Shown here one piece after another: positions 16,830 to 25,428 of a stretch of 32,469 nt of DNA. This DNA comes from Klebsiella pneumoniae. Lineage in GTDB: Bacteria > Pseudomonadota > Gammaproteobacteria > Pseudomonadales > CAMAPQ01. The stretch spans positions 1-32,469 of the forward strand of contig CAMAPQ010000026.1 in the NCBI GenBank assembly GCA_945860125.1. Reading direction: 5' to 3'. Every line of letters starts with the position of its first letter. The stretch's first letter is position 1. The notes under the pieces were generated by a model. The model saw only the letters and a list, made by a program, of their open reading frames with translations. It did not search any database and was not told where the DNA came from. The position numbers and the translations under genes were made by a program.

Positions 16830-17837
16830 ATGAAGGTATTAATAACAGGAACAGCAGGGTTTATTGGCTCACGCTTAGCCATTCGATTACTCGAGCGAGG
16901 AGATGAAGTTATCGGTATTGATAATCTAAATGATTATTATGACGTCAACTTAAAAATAGCACGACTCAATCGTGTAAAAGCTTATGATAAGTTTACTGAT
17001 GTGCGCTGCTCGTTAGAAGATAGGGATAAAGTAATGGGTGTCTTTAAAGAGCACCAACCACATAGAGTTGTAAACTTAGCAGCTCAAGCGGGCGTTCGTT
17101 ATTCTCTAATTAACCCGTACGCCTATATTGATGCAAATATCGTTGGCTTTATGAATATTCTAGAAGGGTGCAGACATCATCAGGTAGAAAACTTAGTGTA
17201 CGCTTCAAGTAGTTCTGTATATGGATTAAACACGGACATGCCTTTCTCCGTTCACCATAATGTTGATCACCCTGTTAGCCTTTATGCGGCAACAAAGAAA
17301 GCCAATGAATTAATGGCGCACACATATAGCCATCTTTATAGGCTGCCAACAACAGGTTTAAGATTTTTCACAGTATATGGACCTTGGGGTCGCCCAGATA
17401 TGTCTTTATTTTTATTTACAAAAAATATTATAGAAGGCAAGCCTATCTCTGTCTTTAACTATGGCCGACATAAGCGCGACTTTACTTTTATAGATGATAT
17501 TGTTGAAGGCATTATACGTACACTTGATCATATTGCAGAACCTAACCCAGAATGGAATGGCAGCAATCCAGACTCTGCTACAAGCTGCGCACCTTATAGG
17601 CTTTATAATATCGGCAATAATCAACCCGTTGAACTATTGCGCTATATTGAGGTACTAGAGGATTGCATAGGTAAAAAAGCACAGAAAGAATTACTTCCCC
17701 TGCAGCCAGGTGATGTTCCAGACACCTATGCAGATGTTGATGCTCTTGTGAAAGACATGAACTACCGCCCCAGCACCTCTATTGAAAATGGCGTAAAACA
17801 ATTTGTTGATTGGTATCGTGATTTCTATCAAGTTTAA
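16830..17837 (+). CDS. UDP-glucuronate 4-epimerase family (NAD-dependent SDR)
   Basis: 335 residues with GGAG seven bases upstream. The extended SDR has GTAGFIGSR (7-15) for NAD, SSSSVYG (126-132) and the YAATK catalytic Tyr152/Lys156. [16 protein letters not shown] after the Rossmann start, [26 protein letters not shown] and [16 protein letters not shown] are typical of UDP-glucuronate 4-epimerase rather than UDP-glucose 4-epimerase. The reaction interconverts UDP-glucuronate and UDP-galacturonate. As it follows the dehydrogenase, it may instead act on the N-acetylated uronic acid; sequence alone does not decide this. Same transcript as the dehydrogenase (45-base gap). Confidence 0.88.
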   Translation: MKVLITGTAGFIGSRLAIRLLERGDEVIGIDNLNDYYDVNLKIARLNRVKAYDKFTDVRCSLEDRDKVMGVFKEHQPHRVVNLAAQAGVRYSLINPYAYIDANIVGFMNILEGCRHHQVENLVYASSSSVYGLNTDMPFSVHHNVDHPVSLYAATKKANELMAHTYSHLYRLPTTGLRFFTVYGPWGRPDMSLFLFTKNIIEGKPISVFNYGRHKRDFTFIDDIVEGIIRTLDHIAEPNPEWNGSNPDSATSCAPYRLYNIGNNQPVELLRYIEVLEDCIGKKAQKELLPLQPGDVPDTYADVDALVKDMNYRPSTSIENGVKQFVDWYRDFYQV

Positions 17838-17862
17838 ATTCTGCTAAAAAAAGGAGTTCTCA

Positions 17863-19554
17863 TTGAATTTTTTCGGTGATACTGAAATACAGACGCCTAT
17901 CTCTGGCTGGAACAAAAAGAAACAGCTCCTCTGGTCAAAGCTTAAAAATCATGCTGAGCATATAAAAAAATGCTCAGTACTGAGCCTGTTTGAAAAACTA
18001 CCTGATCGATCTAGCCACTTTTCAATTGATGCCGGTCCTTTACATATAGACTATTCCAGGCAGCTCATCGATGAACATGCCTTAAACCTATTGCTAGAGT
18101 TAGCAGAAGAAAGCGGTATTGATGCAAAATTTGAGGCTCTTTTTTCAGGTGGCAATGTAAATATCTCCGAAAAGAGGGCTGCTTTACATCATACTTTGCG
18201 AAGCTTTCTATTTAATGAAGAAACACTTAACAAAAAAGTAATAGAGCACACTTGGCTCAAACTACTTCAATTCACTCAAGGCATACATAAAGAAACTATT
18301 TTAGGGGCGACAGGCAAAAAAATAAGTCATATTGTCAATATAGGCATAGGTGGCTCTGATTTAGGTCCAAAGTTATTAGTTGAAGCACTAAAACCTTATC
18401 ACCTCCCCCACTGCAAAATCCATTTTATTTCAAATATTGATGCTTCGGAAATTCATCTACTATTACCATGCCTTAGAGCAGATGAGACACTTTTTATTGT
18501 TTCAAGCAAATCTTTTTCCACAATGGAAACATTGAAAAATGCAGAAATCGCACTAAATTGGATAAAAATCAACTTAGGAGAGAGCGCAACTAAAAAGCAT
18601 TTCGTTGCTGTAACAGCAAATATATCAAAAGCAATGAGTCTTGGCATTGCCGAAGATAGCATCTTTCCAGTTTGGGACTGGGTTGGTGGACGCTATTCTG
18701 TTTGGTCGGCAATGGGATTAAGCGTATTACTTGCTATTGGTGAGATTCATTTTACTCATTTTCTGAGAGGTGGATTTATCCTTGATGAACGAGTCAAAAA
18801 TAAATCAGACTTACAAAATCCAGCAATTATTCTTGCTCTTATTGATATATGGAATACTAACTTTCTTGGCGCACAATCACAGGCGATTATTCCTTACGCG
18901 TCTTCGCTTAGGTCTTTTCCTGATTACCTCCAACAGCTAATGATGGAAAGCAATGGTAAACGCGTTTCTCAAGAAGGACACTTGGTTAGTTACATGACAT
19001 GTCCCGTTATATGGGGGAATGTAGGAACAAATAGCCAGCATTCTTTCCACCAACTAATACATCAAGGAACACCATTTTTTTCTGTTGATTTTATTTTGCC
19101 ACTAAAGAATGATTTTGATGGCAACCTACAAAAACATTTAGTTGCCAGCTGTCTTGGTCAATCACAAGCGATGCTTATTGGGCGACACGAAGAAAATGTT
19201 AGGCAATCCTTAGATTACGGCCAACTTACAGAAGAAAGTTACAATCAATTAGTGAGACAACAAGTAGTTCCGGGCAATAGGCCGCACACGCTTATTGTTA
19301 TCCCTCAAGTTGATCCAGAGGCGCTAGGCTCCCTTATTGCTCTCTATGAGCACCGTGTTTTTACGCAAAGCGTGATATGGGATATCAACCCCTTTGATCA
19401 ATGGGGTGTTGAGCTAGGCAAGAAATTATCTACTGACATTTTAAGTAAAATGTCAGGGATTTTTGAAGAAAAAAAAATAAAAGCTAGTCAGTCACCAGAA
19501 ATACTGCCAACTGAAATCATTCGTAGATTTAGAGTTGCTAATGAAAAAAAGTAG
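17863..19554 (+). CDS. pgi: Glucose-6-phosphate isomerase
   Basis: 563 residues. The start is TTG 17863, with GGAG six bases upstream. Motifs in order are VNIGIGGSDLGPKLL (about 163-177), SKSFSTMETL (about 211-220), WDWVGGRYSVWSAMGL (about 268-283), MMESNGKRVSQEG (about 363-375), WGNVGTNSQHSFHQLIHQGT (about 387-406, with the catalytic His) and the C-terminal INPFDQWGVELGK. Length suits the family. It interconverts glucose-6-phosphate and fructose-6-phosphate. Placed between the sugar-nucleotide genes and metZ, it can feed precursor pools for polysaccharide as well as central metabolism. Confidence 0.95.
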   Translation: MNFFGDTEIQTPISGWNKKKQLLWSKLKNHAEHIKKCSVLSLFEKLPDRSSHFSIDAGPLHIDYSRQLIDEHALNLLLELAEESGIDAKFEALFSGGNVNISEKRAALHHTLRSFLFNEETLNKKVIEHTWLKLLQFTQGIHKETILGATGKKISHIVNIGIGGSDLGPKLLVEALKPYHLPHCKIHFISNIDASEIHLLLPCLRADETLFIVSSKSFSTMETLKNAEIALNWIKINLGESATKKHFVAVTANISKAMSLGIAEDSIFPVWDWVGGRYSVWSAMGLSVLLAIGEIHFTHFLRGGFILDERVKNKSDLQNPAIILALIDIWNTNFLGAQSQAIIPYASSLRSFPDYLQQLMMESNGKRVSQEGHLVSYMTCPVIWGNVGTNSQHSFHQLIHQGTPFFSVDFILPLKNDFDGNLQKHLVASCLGQSQAMLIGRHEENVRQSLDYGQLTEESYNQLVRQQVVPGNRPHTLIVIPQVDPEALGSLIALYEHRVFTQSVIWDINPFDQWGVELGKKLSTDILSKMSGIFEEKKIKASQSPEILPTEIIRRFRVANEKK

Positions 19555-19598
19555 CCAAGATATTATTACATGCCAATTTATTAATATATGGAAGTACT

Positions 19599-20801
19599 AT
19601 GAATATTGAGTCTTTTCTTGAGCATGCACGCGCAGAAACCTTGGCTATTCGAAAAGGTCAACTGCAAACTAACGAGCAGTCACATAGCGAGCCAATATTT
19701 GCAACATCTAGCTTTGTATTTAACTCTGCTGAACAAGCTGCTCAGCGTTTTTCTGGTGAAAGCCAAGGAAATATATACTCACGCTTTACTAACCCAACGG
19801 TAAATTCATTTGAAACAAGATTAGCTGCTTTAGAACACGGTGATTGCGCTATAGCGACAGCATCAGGCATGGCTGCCATTTTAACAATTGCACTTGCTTT
19901 TTTAAAATCAGGAGATGAGCTAGTTGCTTCGAAAAGCTTGTTTGGCACTACACTTATACTTTTTGAAAAATACTTAAAAAAATTCGGCATTGGCATTCAT
20001 TTAGTGAATCAAAATGATTTTGAGGGTTGGAAAAAGTCTGTTAATAAAAAAACCAAATTACTATTTGTTGAGACGCCCTCTAATCCTCTAAATGAAATTG
20101 CAGATCTTGACTTTCTTTCTAAACTAGCAAAAACAGTAGGTGCAAAACTAGTCGTTGATAATTGTATTTGCACCCCTGTACTGCAAAAGCCTCTATTACT
20201 TGGTGCAGACTTAATTGTTCATTCAGCAACTAAATATCTCGATGGACAAGGAAGAAGTATTGGCGGTGCTATTGTTGGTAGCTATGAACTAATGAAAGAA
20301 GTTGCCGGCGTCATACGAACATGTGGTCCTTGCATGAGTCCATTTAATGCCTGGATTACTTTAAAGGGTTTAGAAACACTCTCTTTAAGAATGGAAAAAC
20401 ATAGCCAAAATGCTCAATCGCTTGCAGAGTGGCTTGAAAGCAATCCACTTATTAAAAATATATTCTATGCAGGCCTTAAAAGCCATTCTCAGCATGGCCT
20501 AGCACAAAAACAGCAATCAGGAATGAGTGGAATTCTTTCATTTGAAGTATATGGCGGTCAAAAGTCAGCCTGGTCAGTGATAGATAACATAAAAATGTTA
20601 TCTATCACTGCAAACTTAGGCGATGTAAAATCAACCATTACTCACCCAGCAAGCACAACGCATGGAAGACTATCGCAAGAGGAAAAAAACCAAGCAGGGA
20701 TATCAGATGGCTTAATTAGAATTTCAGTGGGACTTGAGCATATTGATGATATCAAAAGAGATTTAGAGCAAGCATTGACGACAACCCTCAGGTATCGCTA
20801 G
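19599..20801 (+). CDS. metZ: O-succinylhomoserine sulfhydrylase
   Basis: 400 residues. A PLP fold-type I enzyme of the Cys/Met metabolism family: YSRFTNPTVNSFE (60-72), ATASGMAA (86-93), VETPSNPLNEIADL (157-170), VDNCICTPVLQKPLLLGADL (186-205) and SATKYLDGQGR (209-219) with the PLP lysine K212. DGQGR and the NCICTP stretch are typical of MetZ rather than cystathionine gamma-synthase. It makes homocysteine from O-succinylhomoserine and sulfide. Its 3' end overlaps the convergent permease gene by 14 bases, with no terminator between, so antisense read-through is likely. A perfect 16-bp hairpin lies inside the gene (20575-20610). Confidence 0.92.
   Translation: MNIESFLEHARAETLAIRKGQLQTNEQSHSEPIFATSSFVFNSAEQAAQRFSGESQGNIYSRFTNPTVNSFETRLAALEHGDCAIATASGMAAILTIALAFLKSGDELVASKSLFGTTLILFEKYLKKFGIGIHLVNQNDFEGWKKSVNKKTKLLFVETPSNPLNEIADLDFLSKLAKTVGAKLVVDNCICTPVLQKPLLLGADLIVHSATKYLDGQGRSIGGAIVGSYELMKEVAGVIRTCGPCMSPFNAWITLKGLETLSLRMEKHSQNAQSLAEWLESNPLIKNIFYAGLKSHSQHGLAQKQQSGMSGILSFEVYGGQKSAWSVIDNIKMLSITANLGDVKSTITHPASTTHGRLSQEEKNQAGISDGLIRISVGLEHIDDIKRDLEQALTTTLRYR
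20575..20610. repeat. Perfect 16-bp inverted repeat with four-base loop inside metZ
   Basis: CAGTGATAGATAACAT (20575-20590), loop AAAA, then the exact reverse complement (20595-20610). The arms encode the SVIDNIKMLSIT region, a normal part of MetZ, so it is not an inserted element. An uninterrupted 16-bp stem in coding DNA is unusual and would form a strong mRNA hairpin. Confidence 0.9.
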
Positions 20802-21840
20802 GCCACGCGTTAAAAATAGCCTTAATAAAAGTTGCCAAGGGAATCGCAAAAAAAACACCCCAAAATCCCCAAATTCCACCAAAAAATAAAACAGCTACGA
20901 TAATAAAAACAGGATGAAGATTTACAGCTTCAGAAAAAAGAAGAGGGACAAGCACATATCCATCCAAAGCTTGTATAATCCCAAAAACAATCATAACAGC
21001 AACAAAATCGGATCCCAAACCAAACTGAAAGTAAGTCAGCATAATAACAGGGACTGTAACAACTACAGCACCTATATAAGGTATAACAGCAGAAAGACCA
21101 ACTAGTAGGGCCAATAAGGCTGCATACTTGATTCCTAAAATCACAAAAGAGATATAGACCGTCATACCTAAAATGACAATCTCAACAAATTTTCCTCTAA
21201 CATAATTAGCGATTTGCATACTCATTTCTTGCCAAATCTGCATCATAACAGGGCGATTTTTAGGCAAATACTTAATAAGAGCATCAATTAATGTTTTTTT
21301 ATCCTTAAGAATAAAAAAAACTAAAACAGGTACAACAACTAAAAAGATTATCCACTCTACTAAATTTGAAATACCAGAAAATGAGTGCGACAGTAAACTT
21401 TGAACATAATCTGTTATCTTTAGCTTAAAGGTTTCAATCCAAATAGTAGTCTGATCAGGCGTAATATAATCAGGAAATTTTTCTTCAAGTAAAGACAGAA
21501 TACTCTGCCCTTCCACAAATAATCTTGGCAACTGTTCATTTAGCAAATTGACAAGCTGCCCCCAAGATAAAGGCAATATCAAGATCATAAGAGCAAATAA
21601 TAAACTTATGAATAAGGTAAAAACTAAAATAACAGCTAGTCTTTCAGGAACTGCATATTTTATTAAATGAGCAACTAATCCTTGAAGAAGATAAGCAAGA
21701 ATTATTGCAGTAAAAACAGGTGCTAATACTTTCCCAAAAAATCCTATTGTTAAACTGCATAAAACCAAAAGAAAAAAAACAACCAAAGCCTCCTCATTAG
21801 AAAAATATCTTTTAAACCAGCCAGCCAAAAATTGAAACAT
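20788..21840 (-). CDS. AI-2E family transporter / PerM-type permease
   Basis: 350 residues. The pattern of the family is clear: about eight membrane segments in a 2+1+5-like layout, with a soluble stretch at about 100-145 (FVEGQSILSLLEEKFPDYI). Further motifs are VPVLVFFILKDKKTLIDALIKYLPKNR, QIANYVRGKFVEIVILGMTVYI, GLSAVIPYIGAVVVTVPV, IIQALDGYVLVPLLFSEAVNLHPVFIIVAVLFFGGIWGFWGVFFAIPLA. Members are reported as exporters or ion/proton antiporters; the substrate here is unknown. It is last of the minus-strand EPS run, 19 bases after the TusA-family gene. Confidence 0.9.
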   Translation of the reverse strand: MFQFLAGWFKRYFSNEEALVVFFLLVLCSLTIGFFGKVLAPVFTAIILAYLLQGLVAHLIKYAVPERLAVILVFTLFISLLFALMILILPLSWGQLVNLLNEQLPRLFVEGQSILSLLEEKFPDYITPDQTTIWIETFKLKITDYVQSLLSHSFSGISNLVEWIIFLVVVPVLVFFILKDKKTLIDALIKYLPKNRPVMMQIWQEMSMQIANYVRGKFVEIVILGMTVYISFVILGIKYAALLALLVGLSAVIPYIGAVVVTVPVIMLTYFQFGLGSDFVAVMIVFGIIQALDGYVLVPLLFSEAVNLHPVFIIVAVLFFGGIWGFWGVFFAIPLATFIKAIFNAWPSDT

Positions 21841-21859
21841 AAAGATCTCTATGGCGTAT

Positions 21860-22102
21860 TTATTTTTTAATTAGGAAATGGTGTACAGAATCAACACATT
21901 TATAAGTTTGCAGAGTATAACCAACAGTACCAAGATAGATTGAAAAATCACGAAAACTAGAACCACCAGTGGTAACAACATATAAAACATGCCCGCTCAG
22001 CAAGCCTTTTAAACATAATTTAGTCTTGAGAAGTGGTAAAGGACAAGGTAAATCACGTAAATCTAACTTAAAATTGTATGAATCACTAGTTATCAAATCC
22101 AT
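21860..22102 (-). CDS. TusA/SirA-family sulfur carrier-like protein
   Basis: 80 residues, the normal family size. LDLRDLPCPLPLLKTK carries the CPxP motif with Cys20, where sulfur is held as a persulfide in TusA. VLYVVTTGGSSFRDFSIYLGTVGYTL follows, as in the two-layer fold. True TusA passes sulfur for tRNA thiolation. The context here (between a permease and an acyl-CoA-binding protein at the end of an EPS operon) gives no hint of that, so I assign only the family. It lies nine bases after the ACBP gene. Confidence 0.85.
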   Translation of the reverse strand: MDLITSDSYNFKLDLRDLPCPLPLLKTKLCLKGLLSGHVLYVVTTGGSSFRDFSIYLGTVGYTLQTYKCVDSVHHFLIKK

Positions 22103-22111
22103 ATGACTCTA

Positions 22112-22408
22112 TTATTCTATATCGGTCAAACGAGGATCAGAAAGTAATACATGAACTAAATCAACATAGCTCTGCATAGACTGCTCTTGAGACATTGACT
22201 CACATTTTTTCCAAGCATCGTACTTATGACGGCCAACTACATCAAAAAAGCCCGGTCTATTACCTTGAATATTACCGCTAATAGCCTGCTTAAAATAACC
22301 ATACAACATTGCTAACTGCTGATTGGCAGGCCTTTTTTTAAGAAACTTTACATCTATCTGAGCTTTTTCAAAAGCTATCCGTACCATATCATCAGGAATC
22401 AGTTCCAT
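22112..22408 (-). CDS. Acyl-CoA-binding protein (ACBP)
   Basis: 98 residues. ACBP pattern: IAFEKAQIDVKFL (about 11-23), QQLAMLYGYFKQAISGNIQGNRPGFFDVVGRHKYDAWKKCESMSQEQSMQSYVDLV, in which the LYGYFKQA and the aromatic/basic residues YDAWKK correspond to the ligand pocket. It binds long-chain acyl-CoA in the cytoplasm. The family is widespread in eukaryotes and patchy in bacteria. AAGGAG lies nine bases before ATG 22408. The start overlaps the end of the polymerase gene by 17 bases, which suggests translational coupling to polysaccharide synthesis. Confidence 0.88.
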   Translation of the reverse strand: MELIPDDMVRIAFEKAQIDVKFLKKRPANQQLAMLYGYFKQAISGNIQGNRPGFFDVVGRHKYDAWKKCESMSQEQSMQSYVDLVHVLLSDPRLTDIE

Positions 22409-23882
22409 GTAGTTTCTCCTTAGAAAAGGAAGGTTTTATCTCAAGAAAAATATGACTCATGACAGCCAAATATATCCAAACATAACCTACTGTATTAATA
22501 CCAATTATTCTTGAGCCAAAAAGATTAACTACTGCTAGAGAAATAGCAATAGATACCCCGCCAATACCAATCGCTTTGGCAAATAAATCAGAATGATTTC
22601 TATAGAGAGTCCGGCCAAGAAAGTATATCCTAAAAATAATAATTAACATCAAAAGTAAAGCTGGAATTCCCATCTGTGACGAAACATATAGGAACATATT
22701 ATGTGTATCGCTTTCATCAACTGACTGTAAAGTATACTGCCCCTTTATTTCAGCAAAACGCTTAAACCCTTTACCAAGCAATGGGCTTTCAAGCGTCATA
22801 TCTATAGCTGCATTCCAAAGAATCAATCTATGTTGAGAACTTTTATCTAATTTCTGGGTTGTTCCCGGATCATTAGATTGGGTTTGCTTAAATCGTGCAA
22901 TTGCAGAATCAGGTAAAACCTGAGGGAAAAACAAAAAAATAGCAATAGAAAAAGAAATCACAAGAAAAATATAGGATATACCTCTTGTCCATAGAGCAAG
23001 TGCTCCCCCAGCTAAAAACCCTAACATTGCCCCTCTAGAAAAAGTAACAAGCAATAACTTTAACAACAAAATAAAAAATGGCAGTAGAGACCAAAATTTT
23101 ACCTTTCGCCAAAATAACAAAAAAATACCGATAAAAGGCCCAGCATTATATGCCAAGAAAGCACCAAAATCATTCGGCTGCAATTGAGGACCTAATACTC
23201 TAGATTTTTCAATACTAGATCTACCAGCTTTCTCAAGCCATTCTTCAACTCCAAATAAAAAAACAGCAAAAGTACCAATCATTAAATATATAACGATCCT
23301 TCTTGCCATATTTCCATCTTTAATAAGATTGATAAAGATAAAAAAAACAAAAAAATGATCTACCCATGCTTTATAATCAAGAATATATTTTGTTGTATGC
23401 GAAATACCACCTGAAACAAGAGCTGTCACTCCAGAAAAACAAGTTATCCCACCCCATATAGACATTAGTAAAGTCATAGGATAAGCTCTAAACATTGGCT
23501 TATTATTCTGGTTAGCATCAATAGCCCAAGCTAAAAAACACAATAAAAGAAGAATATTTGTACCGTTAATATTTGGCAACAAAGACACCGGAATCATCTT
23601 TGACAAAGGCATGTATAAAATAAATATTGCCAATAAATACTCAGGATCACGAAAACTCTTAAAAGCCAAAATTAAACCGTATATTACAACAAATATATAC
23701 ATCAATATTTTAGGCAACCCTAACCCTAAGACCGTTGGAAATAAAAGAAAAATCACAGGTATTGCCAAAAAATATAGAACTGATTTAAGCTTTTTACCCG
23801 CCCAAGAAGAACTTAAAAAATCTGCATTATTTCTCAGTTTATTATTTTCAGAGTTAACATAACTAAAATCATTGAACTTCAT
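22392..23882 (-). CDS. O-antigen ligase/polymerase family membrane protein (Wzy-like)
   Basis: About 496 residues from ATG 23882; a TTG at 23903 is also open. At least ten hydrophobic segments run through the protein. The typical Wzy_C region is present: AIARFKQTQSNDPGTTQKLDKSSQHRLILWNAAIDMTLESPLLGKGFKRFAEI, then DTHNMFLYVSSQMGIPALLL, with the periplasmic loop residues HRLILWNAA and HNMFL. It would polymerise lipid-linked repeat units on the periplasmic face. Ligase and polymerase cannot be told apart, but the nearby exporter, co-polymerase and flippase favour a polymerase. It lies 35-52 bases after the flippase gene. Confidence 0.82.
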   Translation of the reverse strand: MKFNDFSYVNSENNKLRNNADFLSSSWAGKKLKSVLYFLAIPVIFLLFPTVLGLGLPKILMYIFVVIYGLILAFKSFRDPEYLLAIFILYMPLSKMIPVSLLPNINGTNILLLLCFLAWAIDANQNNKPMFRAYPMTLLMSIWGGITCFSGVTALVSGGISHTTKYILDYKAWVDHFFVFFIFINLIKDGNMARRIVIYLMIGTFAVFLFGVEEWLEKAGRSSIEKSRVLGPQLQPNDFGAFLAYNAGPFIGIFLLFWRKVKFWSLLPFFILLLKLLLVTFSRGAMLGFLAGGALALWTRGISYIFLVISFSIAIFLFFPQVLPDSAIARFKQTQSNDPGTTQKLDKSSQHRLILWNAAIDMTLESPLLGKGFKRFAEIKGQYTLQSVDESDTHNMFLYVSSQMGIPALLLMLIIIFRIYFLGRTLYRNHSDLFAKAIGIGGVSIAISLAVVNLFGSRIIGINTVGYVWIYLAVMSHIFLEIKPSFSKEKLHGTDS

Positions 23883-23916
23883 ATAAATCTCATAATCAGA
23901 CAAAATCTCAGAAAAA

Positions 23917-25377
23917 TTAAAAAACTATTTTATTTTTAACTCTAGATAAAAGCAGCCTAGACTTAGAATCAAAAAACAAAACTAATGCTATGTAAATAAG
24001 CACACCAACGGCAAGCTTGGTTAATAGCGTTAATAAAATACCATCAAGCTGTATATTAGAAATTACAAGGTACATTAATAATGAAATCAATCCAATCTTT
24101 AAACAAAGGACAACAGGAATAGCAATACGAATAATTTTGGCCGCATAAAAATAGCTGAAAATGCCCATGCCAACAAAACTGATCAATGTCGCTATTGCAG
24201 CACCCTCAATATTAAAATGAGGGATTAATAAAAAATTAAGAGCAATATTAAGCAGTGCGGTAAAAAACATCATTTTCATAAGCGAAGCACTTTGCTTGCT
24301 AATATATAACCCAGCAGCAAATATAATTGCACCACCTTGAAAAACCATGCTTGCAATAATATAAGGAATAATTTTTACGCCAGGCAGATATAAGTCAGAA
24401 GCCAATAAAGTAATTAACTCTACACCTACTGCGCTCAGCCCAGCAATAATAGGAAAACCTAAAATAATAAATACATGAAGAGATTGCTCTAAAAATTCTT
24501 TTGTTTTCTCCGCGCCATCTTCCACCCATATACGAAGATACATTGGTAAAATAGCAGAACTAATCGCAGCAACAATTACATTTTGTGCATACTCGCATAG
24601 ATTATAACTTGCAGAATATATACCAACACTCTCAGCCCCTTTTAAAAATTGCAATATATATCGATCTCCCAAATTTAAGACCGTACCGAATAACTCATAA
24701 CCCAACATAGGTAAACCGTACAACATCATTGATTTAAACATATCAAAATTAAAAAACTTAATAGAGAGGCGATACTTAATTAAAAGTTTATATAATAAAA
24801 AAATGACTAGCGTTAACTCTATAACTAAGTGAATAGTATAAAACGAACTAAGGGTAGAGTAATAAAACAAAAAAAATAATACGACAGTGCCCAAGGTTAA
24901 GTATCTTTTTAAAACTTGGTAAATGCTCACAAAACCACTACTTTCTTCAGCTCTGAATATATTAATAAGCCCACTATCTAATACCCGTATAAAAACCAAC
25001 GCCGCTACAGAGAATAAAGTAGAAGATAAAATAGGCTGATTCCAAAAGTCAGAATAGATAAAAAAGCCAAAAAAATATAAACAAAAAGATACTATGACAC
25101 CTAAAACAGCAATACCAAGCAGAGTGGTATTAATGAAAGATATGTGATGCGCCCAATCATTTTTTGATTCAGCATAAAATCTAACGGCAGAATGCTGCAA
25201 ACCAGACTTACCCAAACCAACTGACACAGTTAATGTCGCGCCAATTAAGCTTAGATACCCATACTCTTCTAGCGTAAGCATACGGGTAAGAAAAGGAAAA
25301 GAGGCCAATCCAGCAATCATCAATAAAAAATTTGCAGAAGAATAACGAGAAAGATGAACTACTAGGCTACGCAACAA
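23917..25377 (-). CDS. Polysaccharide flippase (Wzx-like, MATE/MOP superfamily)
   Basis: 486 residues with a TTG start (TTG at 25374 is an alternative); the ribosome site is poor. About 12-14 membrane segments. The family opening is visible (SRYSSANFLLMIAGLASFPFLTRMLTLEEYGYLSLI). The region FKSMMLYGLPMLGYELFGTVLNLGDRYILQFLKGAESVGIYSASYNL is the usual centre of Wzx/RfbX-type proteins, with GDRYIL and VGIYS. It should flip lipid-linked repeats across the inner membrane. It lies between the outer-membrane barrel and the polymerase. Confidence 0.87.
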   Translation of the reverse strand: MLRSLVVHLSRYSSANFLLMIAGLASFPFLTRMLTLEEYGYLSLIGATLTVSVGLGKSGLQHSAVRFYAESKNDWAHHISFINTTLLGIAVLGVIVSFCLYFFGFFIYSDFWNQPILSSTLFSVAALVFIRVLDSGLINIFRAEESSGFVSIYQVLKRYLTLGTVVLFFLFYYSTLSSFYTIHLVIELTLVIFLLYKLLIKYRLSIKFFNFDMFKSMMLYGLPMLGYELFGTVLNLGDRYILQFLKGAESVGIYSASYNLCEYAQNVIVAAISSAILPMYLRIWVEDGAEKTKEFLEQSLHVFIILGFPIIAGLSAVGVELITLLASDLYLPGVKIIPYIIASMVFQGGAIIFAAGLYISKQSASLMKMMFFTALLNIALNFLLIPHFNIEGAAIATLISFVGMGIFSYFYAAKIIRIAIPVVLCLKIGLISLLMYLVISNIQLDGILLTLLTKLAVGVLIYIALVLFFDSKSRLLLSRVKNKIVF

Positions 25378-25428
25378 TCCGATATACTCGCAAATTGAAT
25401 TAAAAGATTAAAATGAGATAAAGAAAAA

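Noticed and set aside
22392-23882. Calling the O-antigen-type membrane protein a WaaL ligase
   Set aside because: The domain is shared by ligases and polymerases, but exporter, flippase and co-polymerase beside it favour a polymerase.
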